A DNA stretch of 64,000 nt from the NCBI GenBank assembly GCA_028714075.1, contig JAQTMZ010000001.1, positions 215,753 to 279,752 on the forward strand, in the 5' to 3' direction. The DNA is from Gallionella sp. Its GTDB lineage: Bacteria; Pseudomonadota; Gammaproteobacteria; Burkholderiales; Gallionellaceae. The translations under genes and the position numbers were made by a program. Shown piece by piece: positions 29,537-39,776 of the stretch. Under the pieces are notes generated by a model that saw only the letters and a list, made by a program, of their open reading frames with translations, was not told the DNA's origin and made no database searches. Within the stretch, counting starts at the first letter, position 1. Every line of letters starts with the position of its first letter.

Positions 29537-30331
29537 ATGAAGCGTTTCCTGATGTGCGAGCCGAAGTTTTTTGAAGTGTGCTATGTGATCAATCCCTGGA
29601 TGGAAGGCAACATGGGGAAAGTGAACAAGGCGCTGGCGGACAAGCAGTGGCAACACCTGCATGACACTGTCGCGGGACTGGCCTCGGTCAGTCTGACCGA
29701 ACCTGCTGCGGGGCTGCCGGACATGGTGTTCACCGCGAACGCGGGATTGGTTCACAAAAATGACTTCATCGTCGCGTCGTTTCTGCATGCCGAACGGCAG
29801 CCGGAAGCAAAGTTGTTCGGGCAATTCTTTGCCGCGCAGGGCTACAGGGTGCAGCACCTTCGGGAAGAAACCATATTCGAAGGCGCGGGCGACGCCCTGT
29901 TCGATGCGCAGGAAAGGCTCTGGGTCGGGTCGGGAATCAGGAGCGATTCACAGGCGCTGGATGAAATCATCGCCGTGCTGGATGTCGAAGCGCATGCGCT
30001 GGAACTCGTCGATCCCCGCTGGTATCACCTCGACACGGCCTTCTGCCCGCTGCCGCAAGGCCGGGCCATCGCCTACGCCAAGGCATTTTCAGCAAAGAGT
30101 GTGGACGCGCTTGACCATGCGTTCGGTGAAAATATCATCTGGGTCTCGGAACCGGACGCAAAAAATTTCGCCTGCAATGCGATCTCCATCGACCGGCACA
30201 TCATCATGCACAAGGCATCGGCAGAACTGAAATCAGCTTTGAAGCAGCGCGGCTTGGAGGTCATCGAGGCGGATGTTTCCGAATTTCTCAAGTCCGGCGG
30301 AGCCTGCAAATGTTTGACTCTGGAGATTTGA
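29537..30331 (+). CDS. Amidinotransferase / dimethylarginine dimethylaminohydrolase-like protein
   Basis: MCEPKFFEVCYVINPWM, LPDMVFTANAGLVHKN, HLDTAFCPL, GGACKCLTLEI. Confidence 0.88.
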   Translation: MKRFLMCEPKFFEVCYVINPWMEGNMGKVNKALADKQWQHLHDTVAGLASVSLTEPAAGLPDMVFTANAGLVHKNDFIVASFLHAERQPEAKLFGQFFAAQGYRVQHLREETIFEGAGDALFDAQERLWVGSGIRSDSQALDEIIAVLDVEAHALELVDPRWYHLDTAFCPLPQGRAIAYAKAFSAKSVDALDHAFGENIIWVSEPDAKNFACNAISIDRHIIMHKASAELKSALKQRGLEVIEADVSEFLKSGGACKCLTLEI

Positions 30332-30332
30332 A

Positions 30333-31052
30333 GTGAGCGCAGATAAATTGATCGCCGCCGCACAAAAATTGTCGCACGCCGTATCCGGCCTGTCTTTTGC
30401 CGCGCCGGTCACGCATGTCTATAACCCGCTCGATTACGCCTGGGCGCCCCACGAGCAATACCTGCGGCGCTACGGTGAAGGAAAGAAGCGCGTCGTGTTC
30501 GTCGGCATGAATCCCGGCCCGTTCGGCATGACGCAGATCGGCGTGCCGTTTGGCGAAATCGCGGCGGCGCGCGACTGGCTGCACCTCAATGCGCCCATCG
30601 CCAAACCGGCGCGTGAGAATCCGGCGCGCCCCATCGAAGGCTGGGATTGTCCGCGCAGCGAAGTCAGCGGACGGCGGCTATGGGGACTGTTTGCAGAACG
30701 CTTCGGCGCGGCCGACAACTTTTTTGCCGAACATTTCGTCGCCAACTATTGTCCGCTGGTCTTTATGGCTGGTGCGCGCAACGTCACGCCGGACAAGCTG
30801 CCCGTTCCAGAGGCCGCTCCGCTGTTCGCGGCCTGCAACACCCATCTCGCCGAAGTGGTGCGCACCAGCGGCACAGAGTGGGTGATCGGCATCGGCGCTT
30901 TCGCGGAAGCCCGTGCGCGCGACGCGCTGGCGGAGGTTCCCGGCATCCGCTTCGGGCGCATCCTGCACCCCAGCCCGGCCTCCCCCGCCGCCAATCGCGG
31001 TTGGGCGGAGCAGGCAACCAAGCAAATGCAGGAATTAGGTTTGTGGGATTAG
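30333..31052 (+). CDS. Single-strand-selective monofunctional uracil-DNA glycosylase (SMUG1-like)
   Basis: FVGMNPGPFGMTQIGVPFGEI; ILHPSPASPAANRGW. Confidence 0.9.
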   Translation: MSADKLIAAAQKLSHAVSGLSFAAPVTHVYNPLDYAWAPHEQYLRRYGEGKKRVVFVGMNPGPFGMTQIGVPFGEIAAARDWLHLNAPIAKPARENPARPIEGWDCPRSEVSGRRLWGLFAERFGAADNFFAEHFVANYCPLVFMAGARNVTPDKLPVPEAAPLFAACNTHLAEVVRTSGTEWVIGIGAFAEARARDALAEVPGIRFGRILHPSPASPAANRGWAEQATKQMQELGLWD

Positions 31053-31095
31053 CCGGGATAACGCTTGTTTCGCACTATGTGAACTCCGTCATTTG

Positions 31096-31176
31096 GTAGG
31101 GCGCAATAACCAGCGGGCATTGCGCCGTATGTAACGATACCATCCGGCGCAATGCGCTACGCTTATTGCGCCCTAC
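31096..31176. repeat. Imperfect palindromic repeat GTAGGGCGCAATAA...TTATTGCGCCCTAC
   Basis: Inverted arms with nested ggcgcaatgc/gcattgcgcc hairpin. Confidence 0.85.
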
Positions 31177-31239
31177 GCGAGCTGCGCGCACGGCAAATTT
31201 AGAAATCGCGCGCACAGCGCACGCTAAGCTGGCTTACGT

Positions 31240-31770
31240 TTAGGTTCGTAGGTCATATACCAAGAAGATGATTGAAGAGGCTAACTGTGTGCCGCCTAGC
31301 AGCCGGACATATGGCTCTCGCCATCGTTGCCGAAACCACCTGTTATTGAATTCGCTGACCATGCGACGTGTGATCGTCATGCCGATTAGTGGTGCAGCGA
31401 CAACAAAGGCGGCCATAAGAACTACTAACGTAGCGAAGAGCCAATAGCGAACTGGATTAGCCAAGACTGCCGCAATACATATTCCAGTTGCCCATCCGAA
31501 AACGCTTCCGCCAGCAGATGCATAAAACGTAGCAATCGAATCGCCGTGCTTCTGCATATGTTCGCCAACTTCAGATCCTCTGCGACCAGCCGTCATGAAC
31601 ACGACACCGATTGATGCGCTGACAATGCAGAAAAGGAACGTAAAACTATTTCGGTTGAGAAACCACTCAGTGAGTGGAGTAACAATCTCAAAGTGAGTGG
31701 TGGCGATGTGATATGAAATTGAGCCGGACAATATTCCGGCTCCCAGTAACGCTGAGATGAGTGGGCGCAT
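31240..31770 (-). CDS. Hypothetical multi-TM membrane protein (cassette-like lone gene)
   Basis: 176 aa, four hydrophobic segments; preceded by shared boundary sequence at 31776-31799. Confidence 0.6.
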   Translation of the reverse strand: MRPLISALLGAGILSGSISYHIATTHFEIVTPLTEWFLNRNSFTFLFCIVSASIGVVFMTAGRRGSEVGEHMQKHGDSIATFYASAGGSVFGWATGICIAAVLANPVRYWLFATLVVLMAAFVVAAPLIGMTITRRMVSEFNNRWFRQRWREPYVRLLGGTQLASSIIFLVYDLRT

Positions 31771-31775
31771 AGAAC

Positions 31776-31799
31776 CTAACGTAAAGTAGACACCCTAAA
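31776..31799 (-). other. Cassette-boundary-like sequence TTTAGGGTGTCTACTTTACGTTAG (copy 2)
   Basis: One mismatch to 19264-19287; contains the argA stop codon. Confidence 0.6.
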
Positions 31800-33132
31800 T
31801 CTTTCGCACGAATACCTTCGATTTCCGCTGCCAGTTATACAGCGACTTCTTCTGTGCGGGCAGCGCCGAGACATCGGCTTCGTTGAAGCCGCGCTCGACG
31901 AACCAGTGCGCGGTGCGCGTGGTGAGCACGAACAGTTTCTTCATTCCCTGCGCCTTGGCGGTGCCGATCATGTGGTCGAGGATAACCTGGCCGTAGCCGC
32001 GGTCGCGGCATTGCGCGTCCACCGCGAGGCAGGCCAGTTCGGCGGCGAGTTCGTCGGGGAACGGGTACAGCGCGGCGCAGCCGACGATGCGGTGGTCGTG
32101 CTCTAGCACCACGAAGCGCGCGATCTCGCGCTCCAGCAGTTCGCGGTTGCGCCGCACCAGAATCCCCGCCGCTTCCAATGGCCGCAGCAGGTGCAGGATG
32201 CCGCCGACGTCCTCGATGGTGGCTGCGCGCAGGGTGTTGAGCGTGCTTTCCACGACCATCGTGCCGATGCCTTCGTCGCTGAACAGTTCCTGCAATACCG
32301 CGCCGTCGGTGTGGCGGCTGATCAGGTGGGTGCGCGCCACACCGGCCTCGCAGGCGCGTATCGCGCACGGCAGGAACATCTGAACATCGTCCGGCAGCTT
32401 GCGTTTGCCCCCTTTTGATTCCTGGGCAAGCACGGCTTGCGCTTCGGTGATGGTGAGGTCCTTGAGCAGCTTGCCCTTCTTGTCCTGCACGCCGTCGGTA
32501 TCCATCAGGAACATCAGCTTGTCGGCGTCCAGCGCGATGGCGGTGGCGGTGGCGATGTCTTCCAGCGTGACGTTGAACACCTCGCCGGTGGGCGAATAGC
32601 CGAGCGGCGAGAGCAGCACCACCTCGCCGAAATCCATGCGGTCGTTGAGCGCGGCGACATCCACCTTGCGCACGCTGCCGGTGTGCATCAGGTCGACGCC
32701 GTTGATGATACCGATGGGTTGCGCGGTGATGAAATTGCCGCCCGCTACGCGGATGTCGGCGTTGGCCATCGGCGAATTCGCCAGCCCCATCGACAGCAGC
32801 GCCTCGATTTCCACGCGCACCCGCCCGACCGCTTCTTTCACGCATTGCATGGTTTCGGCATCGGTCATGCGGATGCCCTGATGATAGGTGTCGCCGAGAT
32901 TGTTTTTCGCCAGATGCTGCTCGATCTGCGGGCGCGCGCCATGCACCAGCACCAGCCGGATGCCGAGCGCGGCCAGCAGGTTGAAGTCGTGCGTCAGCTC
33001 GACAAATTTGCCGTCCGCGACCACCTCCCCGCCGAACGCGATGACGAAGGTGCGCCCGCGAAACGCGTTGATGTAGGGTGCGACGGAACGGAACCAGGTG
33101 ACGAAATCGGCGGGTGCGGTGGTAATGGGCAT
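31795..33132 (-). CDS. argA: N-acetylglutamate synthase (amino acid N-acetyltransferase)
   Basis: Kinase-like domain (FVIAFGGEVV...LVHGARPQIEQHL) plus GNAT domain (ELACLAVDAQCRDRGYGQVILDHM; LTTRTAHWFVERGF). Confidence 0.95.
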   Translation of the reverse strand: MPITTAPADFVTWFRSVAPYINAFRGRTFVIAFGGEVVADGKFVELTHDFNLLAALGIRLVLVHGARPQIEQHLAKNNLGDTYHQGIRMTDAETMQCVKEAVGRVRVEIEALLSMGLANSPMANADIRVAGGNFITAQPIGIINGVDLMHTGSVRKVDVAALNDRMDFGEVVLLSPLGYSPTGEVFNVTLEDIATATAIALDADKLMFLMDTDGVQDKKGKLLKDLTITEAQAVLAQESKGGKRKLPDDVQMFLPCAIRACEAGVARTHLISRHTDGAVLQELFSDEGIGTMVVESTLNTLRAATIEDVGGILHLLRPLEAAGILVRRNRELLEREIARFVVLEHDHRIVGCAALYPFPDELAAELACLAVDAQCRDRGYGQVILDHMIGTAKAQGMKKLFVLTTRTAHWFVERGFNEADVSALPAQKKSLYNWQRKSKVFVRKI

Positions 33133-33261
33133 GGTAATGTTTGCTCGCATATGAGTTAGGGGGATACTGTTGCTCAAATAATGCCATGAACCGAAAGCAA
33201 ATTGTGCGCTATCATAAACAAAGATTTTCAGACTAATGAAAATATTATCGATGGGGAGGCC

Positions 33262-34842
33262 ATGATGCAAGCTAAGCATAAATTATTCTTTGGCATGCTG
33301 TTGGCTTTGTTTGCCGTGGTTGCCTTTGCCGAAGACAGCGGCGCGCCGCGCTTCGAAATAACCGGCTTTGTCGTCGAAGGCAATGCGCTGCTGAAGGTTG
33401 AGGAAATCGAGCAACGCGTTGCGCCGTTCAAGGGTAAGGGCAAAAATTTTGCCGATGTGCAACGCGCATTGGAATCCTTGCAGGCGGCTTATCGGGAGAA
33501 AGGCTACACCGCCGTTCAAGTCTTGTTGCCCGAACAGGAGTTGGAGCAGGGAGTGATCCATCTCAAGGTGATCGAGGGACATATCGCCAAAGTGACGGTC
33601 AAGGCCAATCAGCATCACGATGCCGCAAACATCCGCAACAGTCTGCCGGCGATCACCGAAGGACAGCCGCCGCATTCCGGACGTATCACCGCCGGCTTGC
33701 GCGTCGCCAACGAGAATCCTTCCAAGCGCACCACGGTGCTGCTCAAAGATGGCGCAAAGGAAAAGGATATCGACGTCACCCTCGATGTGGTCGATGAAAA
33801 GCCACAGAAGTTTTTCGTCAGCATGGATAACAGCGGGACGCGCCAAACCGGTAATTATCGCCTCGGTATCGGCTTCCAGAACGCCAACCTGTTCAACAGC
33901 GATCAAGTGTTGACCGTGCAGTTTCTCACCGCACCGGAAAAAATCAACCAAGTGAAAATTTTCGGTGCCGGCTATCGCATTCCGCTGTACCAGTTCGGCG
34001 ACACCGTTGACTTGCTGGCCGGTTATTCCGATGTGAGTGCCGGTGTCGTGCAAAACCTTTTCAATGTAAGCGGCAGCGGCACGGTGCTGGGCGCGCATTA
34101 CAACCAATTCCTGGCCAAGGTCGGCGATAGCTACGATCACAAGTTGATTTACGGTCTCGACTATCGCGCCTATCGCAATCGCGTCACCACACTCGGAGGT
34201 GTCGGGCTTATTCCCGATGTCACCGTGCATCCGCTCAGCCTGGCCTACAACGGCAACTGGCATCTGGTCGGCAACGAGCTCGGTTTCTCGGTAAGCGTGG
34301 CGCAAAATCTGCCCGGCGGCTCGCTGGGCAATTCTGCCGCTTTTCAGGCATTGCGCGCACCGGCCAAGGCGAACTACCGCATTTATCGTTACGGCATGAA
34401 CTGGACGCATACCTGGTCCAGCGACTGGCAAGCGCGCGTAGCACTGCAAGGACAGGAAACCCCGGATGCGCTGGTGCCGGGTGAGCAGTTCGGCGCGGGC
34501 GGCGCAGACAGCGTGCGCGGTTTCAATGAGCGCGAAATCGCCAACGATCGCGGCTATCAAACCTCACTGGAAGCCTATGCGCCGGATTTCGGCAGTGATT
34601 TGGGTTCGGCAGATTTGCATCTGCGCGGGCTGGCATTTATCGACAGCGCAAACGTGCGCCGCAATGCCATCCTGCCCGGCGAGTCGGCGGGGCAGTCGGT
34701 TTCCAGCGCAGGCATCGGAGTGCGTGTCAGCCACGGCGGCAATTTCAGCGTGCGTGCCGACCTGGCGCAAGTGCTGGATGGTTCGGATCTGCGCCGCTCG
34801 GGCAGCAAAATTTTGCACATCGGCATGGCTTACCTGTTTTAG
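33262..34842 (+). CDS. Two-partner secretion outer-membrane transporter (ShlB/FhaC family, TpsB)
   Basis: POTRA (FEITGFVVEGNALLKVEEIEQRVAPFKGKGKNFADVQRALESLQAAYREKGYTAVQVLLPEQELEQGVIHLKVIEG); VRGF motif (GGADSVRGFNERE). Confidence 0.94.
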   Translation: MMQAKHKLFFGMLLALFAVVAFAEDSGAPRFEITGFVVEGNALLKVEEIEQRVAPFKGKGKNFADVQRALESLQAAYREKGYTAVQVLLPEQELEQGVIHLKVIEGHIAKVTVKANQHHDAANIRNSLPAITEGQPPHSGRITAGLRVANENPSKRTTVLLKDGAKEKDIDVTLDVVDEKPQKFFVSMDNSGTRQTGNYRLGIGFQNANLFNSDQVLTVQFLTAPEKINQVKIFGAGYRIPLYQFGDTVDLLAGYSDVSAGVVQNLFNVSGSGTVLGAHYNQFLAKVGDSYDHKLIYGLDYRAYRNRVTTLGGVGLIPDVTVHPLSLAYNGNWHLVGNELGFSVSVAQNLPGGSLGNSAAFQALRAPAKANYRIYRYGMNWTHTWSSDWQARVALQGQETPDALVPGEQFGAGGADSVRGFNEREIANDRGYQTSLEAYAPDFGSDLGSADLHLRGLAFIDSANVRRNAILPGESAGQSVSSAGIGVRVSHGGNFSVRADLAQVLDGSDLRRSGSKILHIGMAYLF

Positions 34843-35182
34843 GCAGCCTCTGCATAAGCCCCATTTGCGTTGACCGCCAACGGCGGGCTTTAAAAATTCC
34901 GGTTTCGTTCTTCCGGCGTAATTCGTGTTCTGTCAGGCAAACACTGACAGCAAAATTTCCCAGCCCCCTACACCATAATCAGGCAAACACCGATGCACGT
35001 TCGGTGTGCAATGGCGCATCATTCTTCACAAGATTCGGCAAACTGAAGCAGCACAATACAAGGAGAATCACTGAACGTATTGGCAATGGAAATCAGCGGC
35101 TATGGACCAACGCCTGTAATCCATATTGTCCGGCATTTCGGTAGTGTGTCCTCCGCCAGCTGAAATAATGCAGGGGGTCAAG

Positions 35183-38100
35183 ATGAAAAATACTCCTCGT
35201 AGTAAAACATGGCAGCGCAATGCTGTCGCGGTTGCAATTGCATCCTGTTTCGTCATCGCCACCCCGCTGTATGCCAATCCCATCGGCCCGAGCATCGCCA
35301 ACGGCGTGGTCAGCATGGCGCAACAGGGCAACTCGCTCAACATCACTAACAGCCCCGGCGCGATCATCAACTGGCAGAGCTTTTCCATCGGCGCGAGTGA
35401 AGCGACGCGCTTCATCCAGCAGTCGGCGGCATCCAGCGTGCTCAACCGCGTCACGGGTGTTAATCCTTCCAGCATTCTTGGCGCATTGCAATCCAACGGC
35501 CGCGTGTTCCTGATCAACCCCAACGGCGTACTGTTTGGCGCGGGGGCGCAAGTGGATGTGGCCGGGCTGGTGGTATCCACGCTCAATCTTTCCAACGCCG
35601 ATTTTCTCGCCGGTCGCTACAACTTCACCGCCCGCGCCGGCGCGGGCGGCATCGAAAATCAGGGCAACCTTACCGCGTTGCCCGGCGGGCAGTTGTATCT
35701 GGTCGCACCCAGCCTCAACAACAGCGGCATCATCACCAGCCCGCAGGGCGACATCGTCCTCGCCGCCGGCAACAGCGTGGAGCTGGTCAATGCCAACTCG
35801 CCCGATATGCGCGTGGTTATCAGCGCACCGGACAACCAGGCGATAAACCTCGGCAGCATCGTCGCCAACAGCGGCCGCGTTGGCATCTATGCCGGGCTGA
35901 TCAACCATCACGGCATCGTCAGCGCCGATACCGCCACAGTCGGTGCGACCGGCAAGATCACCTTCAAGGCAACCACGGACATCAACCTCGAACCGGGCAG
36001 CGTGACCAGCGCTTCCGGCGCGCCCGGCGGCGTGCATGACGGCGGCGAAGTGCGCCTCATCGCCGACGGCAAACTCGCGATGCGTAGCGGCTCGCAAGTG
36101 CATGTGGATGGCGGGGTGGATGGCGGGAATGGTGGATTCTTGGAGTTGTCTGGAAAAACTGGTTTAGTATTGCACGGCATTTACAGCGGGCGCGCCCACA
36201 AGGCTGGCTACCGCAACGGCAGTTTGTTGCTGGATCCACTGGATATCAATATCATTTCGGGTGGCTCATATGGCATGGCCAGTAGCAACATCGCGGCGAG
36301 TGCATCATCTGGCGCTACCTTCAATATTGACCCTGCGAGTCTCAATGGGGGATGGGCGGATGTAAGCCTGGCGGCGCTTAACAACATCACCGTCCAGTCC
36401 GCAATCAGCAATGCCGACATCAACAATGGCGCAGCAGGCGGCTCGCTCACGCTGACCGCAGGCAACGACATTACCGTTGGCGCACAAATCGGCTTGCCTT
36501 CTGCAGGTCGTTTCAACCACGACCTGACGCTGACTGCTGGCAACAACGTCAACGTCAACAACTCGATTTATTTGGGCAGCAACACGCTGACGCTCGCGGC
36601 CAATGCACTTGGCGCAGGCACCTCCGGCTATGTCTACATCAATCCCGGCGTGACGATGGATACGCTGGGGGCAATGCATATTTCCGGTGTGGATTTGACG
36701 GTAGGCAGCAGCGGCCACGCCAGTTTGCAGACTACGGTCTCGGCAGGTGGCTTGCTGTCGATCAACATGAGCCGCGACATCAATATTTACGGCGGTGCGG
36801 CAGCGTTTGGCAGTTCCAACCAAACCGTTGTGAAGGGGGGGGCGGTCGATTTGCACGGGCGTAACCTGTCGCTGCTTGCGGGGTCTATGTCTGGCAGCGG
36901 CAGCTTCACCGGCAACGGCAACGCGGAGTTGCGCTCAACCAGTGGCGACGTCGGGATCACTCTGACTGGCGGCGGTCTGATTTTGTCGGGTAATAATGCA
37001 AGCGCATTCGGCAGTCGCGCTCAAACTGCGGACGCCATCATTTATGCGGCTCAGGACGTGGTCATTCATTCCGCAGACAGTGTCACGCTCAATGGTGCGA
37101 GCGGGCAGGTGCTGGCCAGTGCATCAAACGCCACTGCCTCCGGAAATGCCGTGATTGAAGCTGCTCGTGACGTGATCATCACCACGGCGGGCGCCCTGAC
37201 TCTGAATGGCGGCACGGCAATGACGCAGAACTGGGGCGACAGTCCGATGCATGCGCATGCCAACGCAACGATTTCGGCGGGGAATGATATCACCATCACT
37301 GCGGGCAGCCTCAGACTACAGGGCGGTTCGGCGACAGAAGGCAACAGCGGCTCCGGTGGCGGGAGCGCAACGGCGAAGGCTATGATAGAAGCGAACCGCA
37401 CGGTGCTGATCAAAACCGACGGTGCGGTGGAGTTGTTCGGCGGCTCCGCTTCGCGATTAATCGGTAGCGCGGACGCATCCGCCAGAATCAATGCGGGCAG
37501 CATCGAAATAGGGGGCGGCCTTACCATCACCGGTAACGTCAATGCGCGTGCCGCCAGCTTGGCTTTGACTGGCGGAAGCGGTTCATCTTTTGCTAATGCA
37601 TCTACTGCATTGAGCGCACCGTTTGGAAATATTCTGGTCAATGTGAATGGTGACGTGTCCATGACCGACGGCGGTGGCAATATTCCGGAAACCTCCGCTG
37701 CTATCGATGCTGGTGTCGGCAATGTGACCCTTGTCGCGGCGGGCGGCAACTTCATCAATAATTCCGGCAATGCCTCGCCGATCACGGCGGGGCGTATCCT
37801 GATCTACTCAACCATTCCGACCAGCGATACCTTGAACGGTATGACGGCCGACTTCAAGCGCTACAACTGCACCTACGCGGCGGGGTGCCTTACGGCCGGC
37901 ACTGCCATACCGGCGACGGGTAACGGGTTCCTCTATTCCTACGCACCGGCGCTCGCGGTGACAGCGGATGCGCAAAGCAAAATTTACGGCGCAGCCGACC
38001 CGGCCTTCAGCTATACCGTGAGCGGGTTTGAATTTGGTGATGATGCAGTCACCGCTTTGAGCGGCACGCTGGGGCGCGCTGCCGGGGAAAATGTCGGTAG

Positions 38101-38599
38101 TTATGCGATTAATCAAGGTGTTCTCCTTTCGCCGCTGGGCTACACTATCAGCCTTACCGGCAACAATCTTGGCATCACCCCGGCTAGCCTGAGCGTCATC
38201 GCGGATGCACTGAGCAAAGTATACGGCAGCGCCGATCCTGTGCTGACTTACGCCGCGACCGGCTTTCAGTTCAGCGACACGGCGGGGACGGCGTTGACGG
38301 GTAGTTTGAGCCGCGTTGCGGGAGAGAATGTCGGCCTGTACGCCATCAACCAGGGCAGTCTGGCAGGTGCGAACTATACGATTACCTACACCGGCAACAA
38401 CTTGGGCATCACCGCTGCGCCAGCGCCTGCACCTGCTGCGCCCGTGGATGTGGTGCAGCCAGTACTCAATACCGCATTGGACGGAGTATTGGAAACGGTG
38501 GCGCTGCCGATACTTAACGGGCCATTGTTGGCAGCGGTGGAACAATCGGGTGAGCAGGAAAACCCGTTAAATAAGAAACCAACCTATACTTGCCAATAA
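35183..38599 (+). CDS. Two-partner secretion exoprotein (TpsA) with filamentous haemagglutinin N-domain and two tandem MBG repeats
   Basis: NPIGPSIANGVVSMAQQGNSLNITNSPGAIINWQSFSIGASEATRFIQQSAASSVLNRVTG...NPNGVLFGAGAQVDVAGLVVSTL; repeats VTADAQSKIYGAADPAFSYTVSGF / VIADALSKVYGSADPVLTYAATGF. Confidence 0.93.
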   Translation: MKNTPRSKTWQRNAVAVAIASCFVIATPLYANPIGPSIANGVVSMAQQGNSLNITNSPGAIINWQSFSIGASEATRFIQQSAASSVLNRVTGVNPSSILGALQSNGRVFLINPNGVLFGAGAQVDVAGLVVSTLNLSNADFLAGRYNFTARAGAGGIENQGNLTALPGGQLYLVAPSLNNSGIITSPQGDIVLAAGNSVELVNANSPDMRVVISAPDNQAINLGSIVANSGRVGIYAGLINHHGIVSADTATVGATGKITFKATTDINLEPGSVTSASGAPGGVHDGGEVRLIADGKLAMRSGSQVHVDGGVDGGNGGFLELSGKTGLVLHGIYSGRAHKAGYRNGSLLLDPLDINIISGGSYGMASSNIAASASSGATFNIDPASLNGGWADVSLAALNNITVQSAISNADINNGAAGGSLTLTAGNDITVGAQIGLPSAGRFNHDLTLTAGNNVNVNNSIYLGSNTLTLAANALGAGTSGYVYINPGVTMDTLGAMHISGVDLTVGSSGHASLQTTVSAGGLLSINMSRDINIYGGAAAFGSSNQTVVKGGAVDLHGRNLSLLAGSMSGSGSFTGNGNAELRSTSGDVGITLTGGGLILSGNNASAFGSRAQTADAIIYAAQDVVIHSADSVTLNGASGQVLASASNATASGNAVIEAARDVIITTAGALTLNGGTAMTQNWGDSPMHAHANATISAGNDITITAGSLRLQGGSATEGNSGSGGGSATAKAMIEANRTVLIKTDGAVELFGGSASRLIGSADASARINAGSIEIGGGLTITGNVNARAASLALTGGSGSSFANASTALSAPFGNILVNVNGDVSMTDGGGNIPETSAAIDAGVGNVTLVAAGGNFINNSGNASPITAGRILIYSTIPTSDTLNGMTADFKRYNCTYAAGCLTAGTAIPATGNGFLYSYAPALAVTADAQSKIYGAADPAFSYTVSGFEFGDDAVTALSGTLGRAAGENVGSYAINQGVLLSPLGYTISLTGNNLGITPASLSVIADALSKVYGSADPVLTYAATGFQFSDTAGTALTGSLSRVAGENVGLYAINQGSLAGANYTITYTGNNLGITAAPAPAPAAPVDVVQPVLNTALDGVLETVALPILNGPLLAAVEQSGEQENPLNKKPTYTCQ

Positions 38600-38649
38600 A
38601 GGAGTCGAAGCGGGGACGTGTTTCGTCACCGGTCTTTGTATAAAACATC

Positions 38650-39732
38650 ATGGGCGTAGAAATAAAATTAAGCGATAAGCAGTTTCCGGTTTCCCCGGTA
38701 TTCATCGATTTTTTGCACCGGCGCATCGAGAACAAACCGTCCGATGCCAGTTGGCACGATCAGTTGAGTGAGGAGATGGTGTCCGCGCAAGGCGAGATTC
38801 AGCAAGTCGCCGAGGCGGAGGCGGGCAAGGTGCTGGAGCACCCGGTCGGGCAGAAAGCGATCTATCGCAGCTATGAGTTGCTTACGGCGATATTGACCGG
38901 CGCGCCGGACAAGCTGCGCTTCTTCCATGACCGTTATCGTTTCCTGTGTGTGGTCGGTTGTCCGCGGCATGGCGGCTCATATCTGGCCAAACAATTATTT
39001 CGGGCGTTGGGCTTCAATCCGGACGACGCCCCGAACGCATTGGCGCACGATGGCTTCCCCGATGCCGGCCCGTTCGAGTTCAGGGAAGGCGCCAACACCC
39101 ATACGCTGATGACGCACAACATGGCGGAATATCTGGCGATGGTGGAGTTGTATTTCGCCGATTCGCGCCTGTATGACAACTATGTGATCGTGCCCAAGAA
39201 GGCCACCAAGGCGGCGTATCAGGGCGCGTTCTTCAACGCGATGCTGGGGGCGAATGTCGAGTATATCGTCACGCTGCGCCATCCGGTCGCGGCGTGCATT
39301 TCCACTTATGAGAAATCCAGCGGGTTGCCGCCGGACGGCAAATTCAAGGTGCGCGGCAATATCGAAGAGTGGGCGAGGCGCGACAATGTGTTCAACGGCG
39401 AGGATGCGCAAGGGATATTCGAGAAGGATTATTTCGATGTGTATCTGCGTTACTGGGAACAGTATTACTACAGCCTCGCGTTGACCGGTCTGGCGGCGAA
39501 CAAGAATTGGACGGTGGTGGTGTATGGCAAGGAGCGCATGGAGCAGTGCGCGCAGGGTTTCTTTAAGCGCTTCAAAAATGCCGGAACGGTGGAAGAATTC
39601 AAGGTGTTCGACAAGCGCGACCGCCACCCGGATTGGCAGCCGCGTGCCGAGGCGGCCATCCAGCGCGTGGCGGCGGTATGGCGCGGCGCGGGGCTGACTT
39701 TCCCGGTAGAAGAAATGATGGAAGGCTGGTAG
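38650..39732 (+). CDS. Sulfotransferase-family protein
   Basis: P-loop-like 5'-PSB (FLCVVGCPRHGGSYLAKQLFRALG) and 3'-PB-like VTLRHPVAACISTYEKS. Confidence 0.78.
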   Translation: MGVEIKLSDKQFPVSPVFIDFLHRRIENKPSDASWHDQLSEEMVSAQGEIQQVAEAEAGKVLEHPVGQKAIYRSYELLTAILTGAPDKLRFFHDRYRFLCVVGCPRHGGSYLAKQLFRALGFNPDDAPNALAHDGFPDAGPFEFREGANTHTLMTHNMAEYLAMVELYFADSRLYDNYVIVPKKATKAAYQGAFFNAMLGANVEYIVTLRHPVAACISTYEKSSGLPPDGKFKVRGNIEEWARRDNVFNGEDAQGIFEKDYFDVYLRYWEQYYYSLALTGLAANKNWTVVVYGKERMEQCAQGFFKRFKNAGTVEEFKVFDKRDRHPDWQPRAEAAIQRVAAVWRGAGLTFPVEEMMEGW

Positions 39733-39776
39733 TTTCGCTTATACGCGCAGGTTCTTGGAACCGACAGGAGGGTGCG

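Noticed and set aside
30333-31052. SMUG-type uracil-DNA glycosylase as a novelty
   Set aside because: Bacterial SMUG1 homologues are already known; ordinary repair gene.
31150-31245. attC site behind the 31240-31770 gene
   Set aside because: Some GC-rich hairpin structure exists but no GTTRRRY end; the region runs into a REP palindrome instead.
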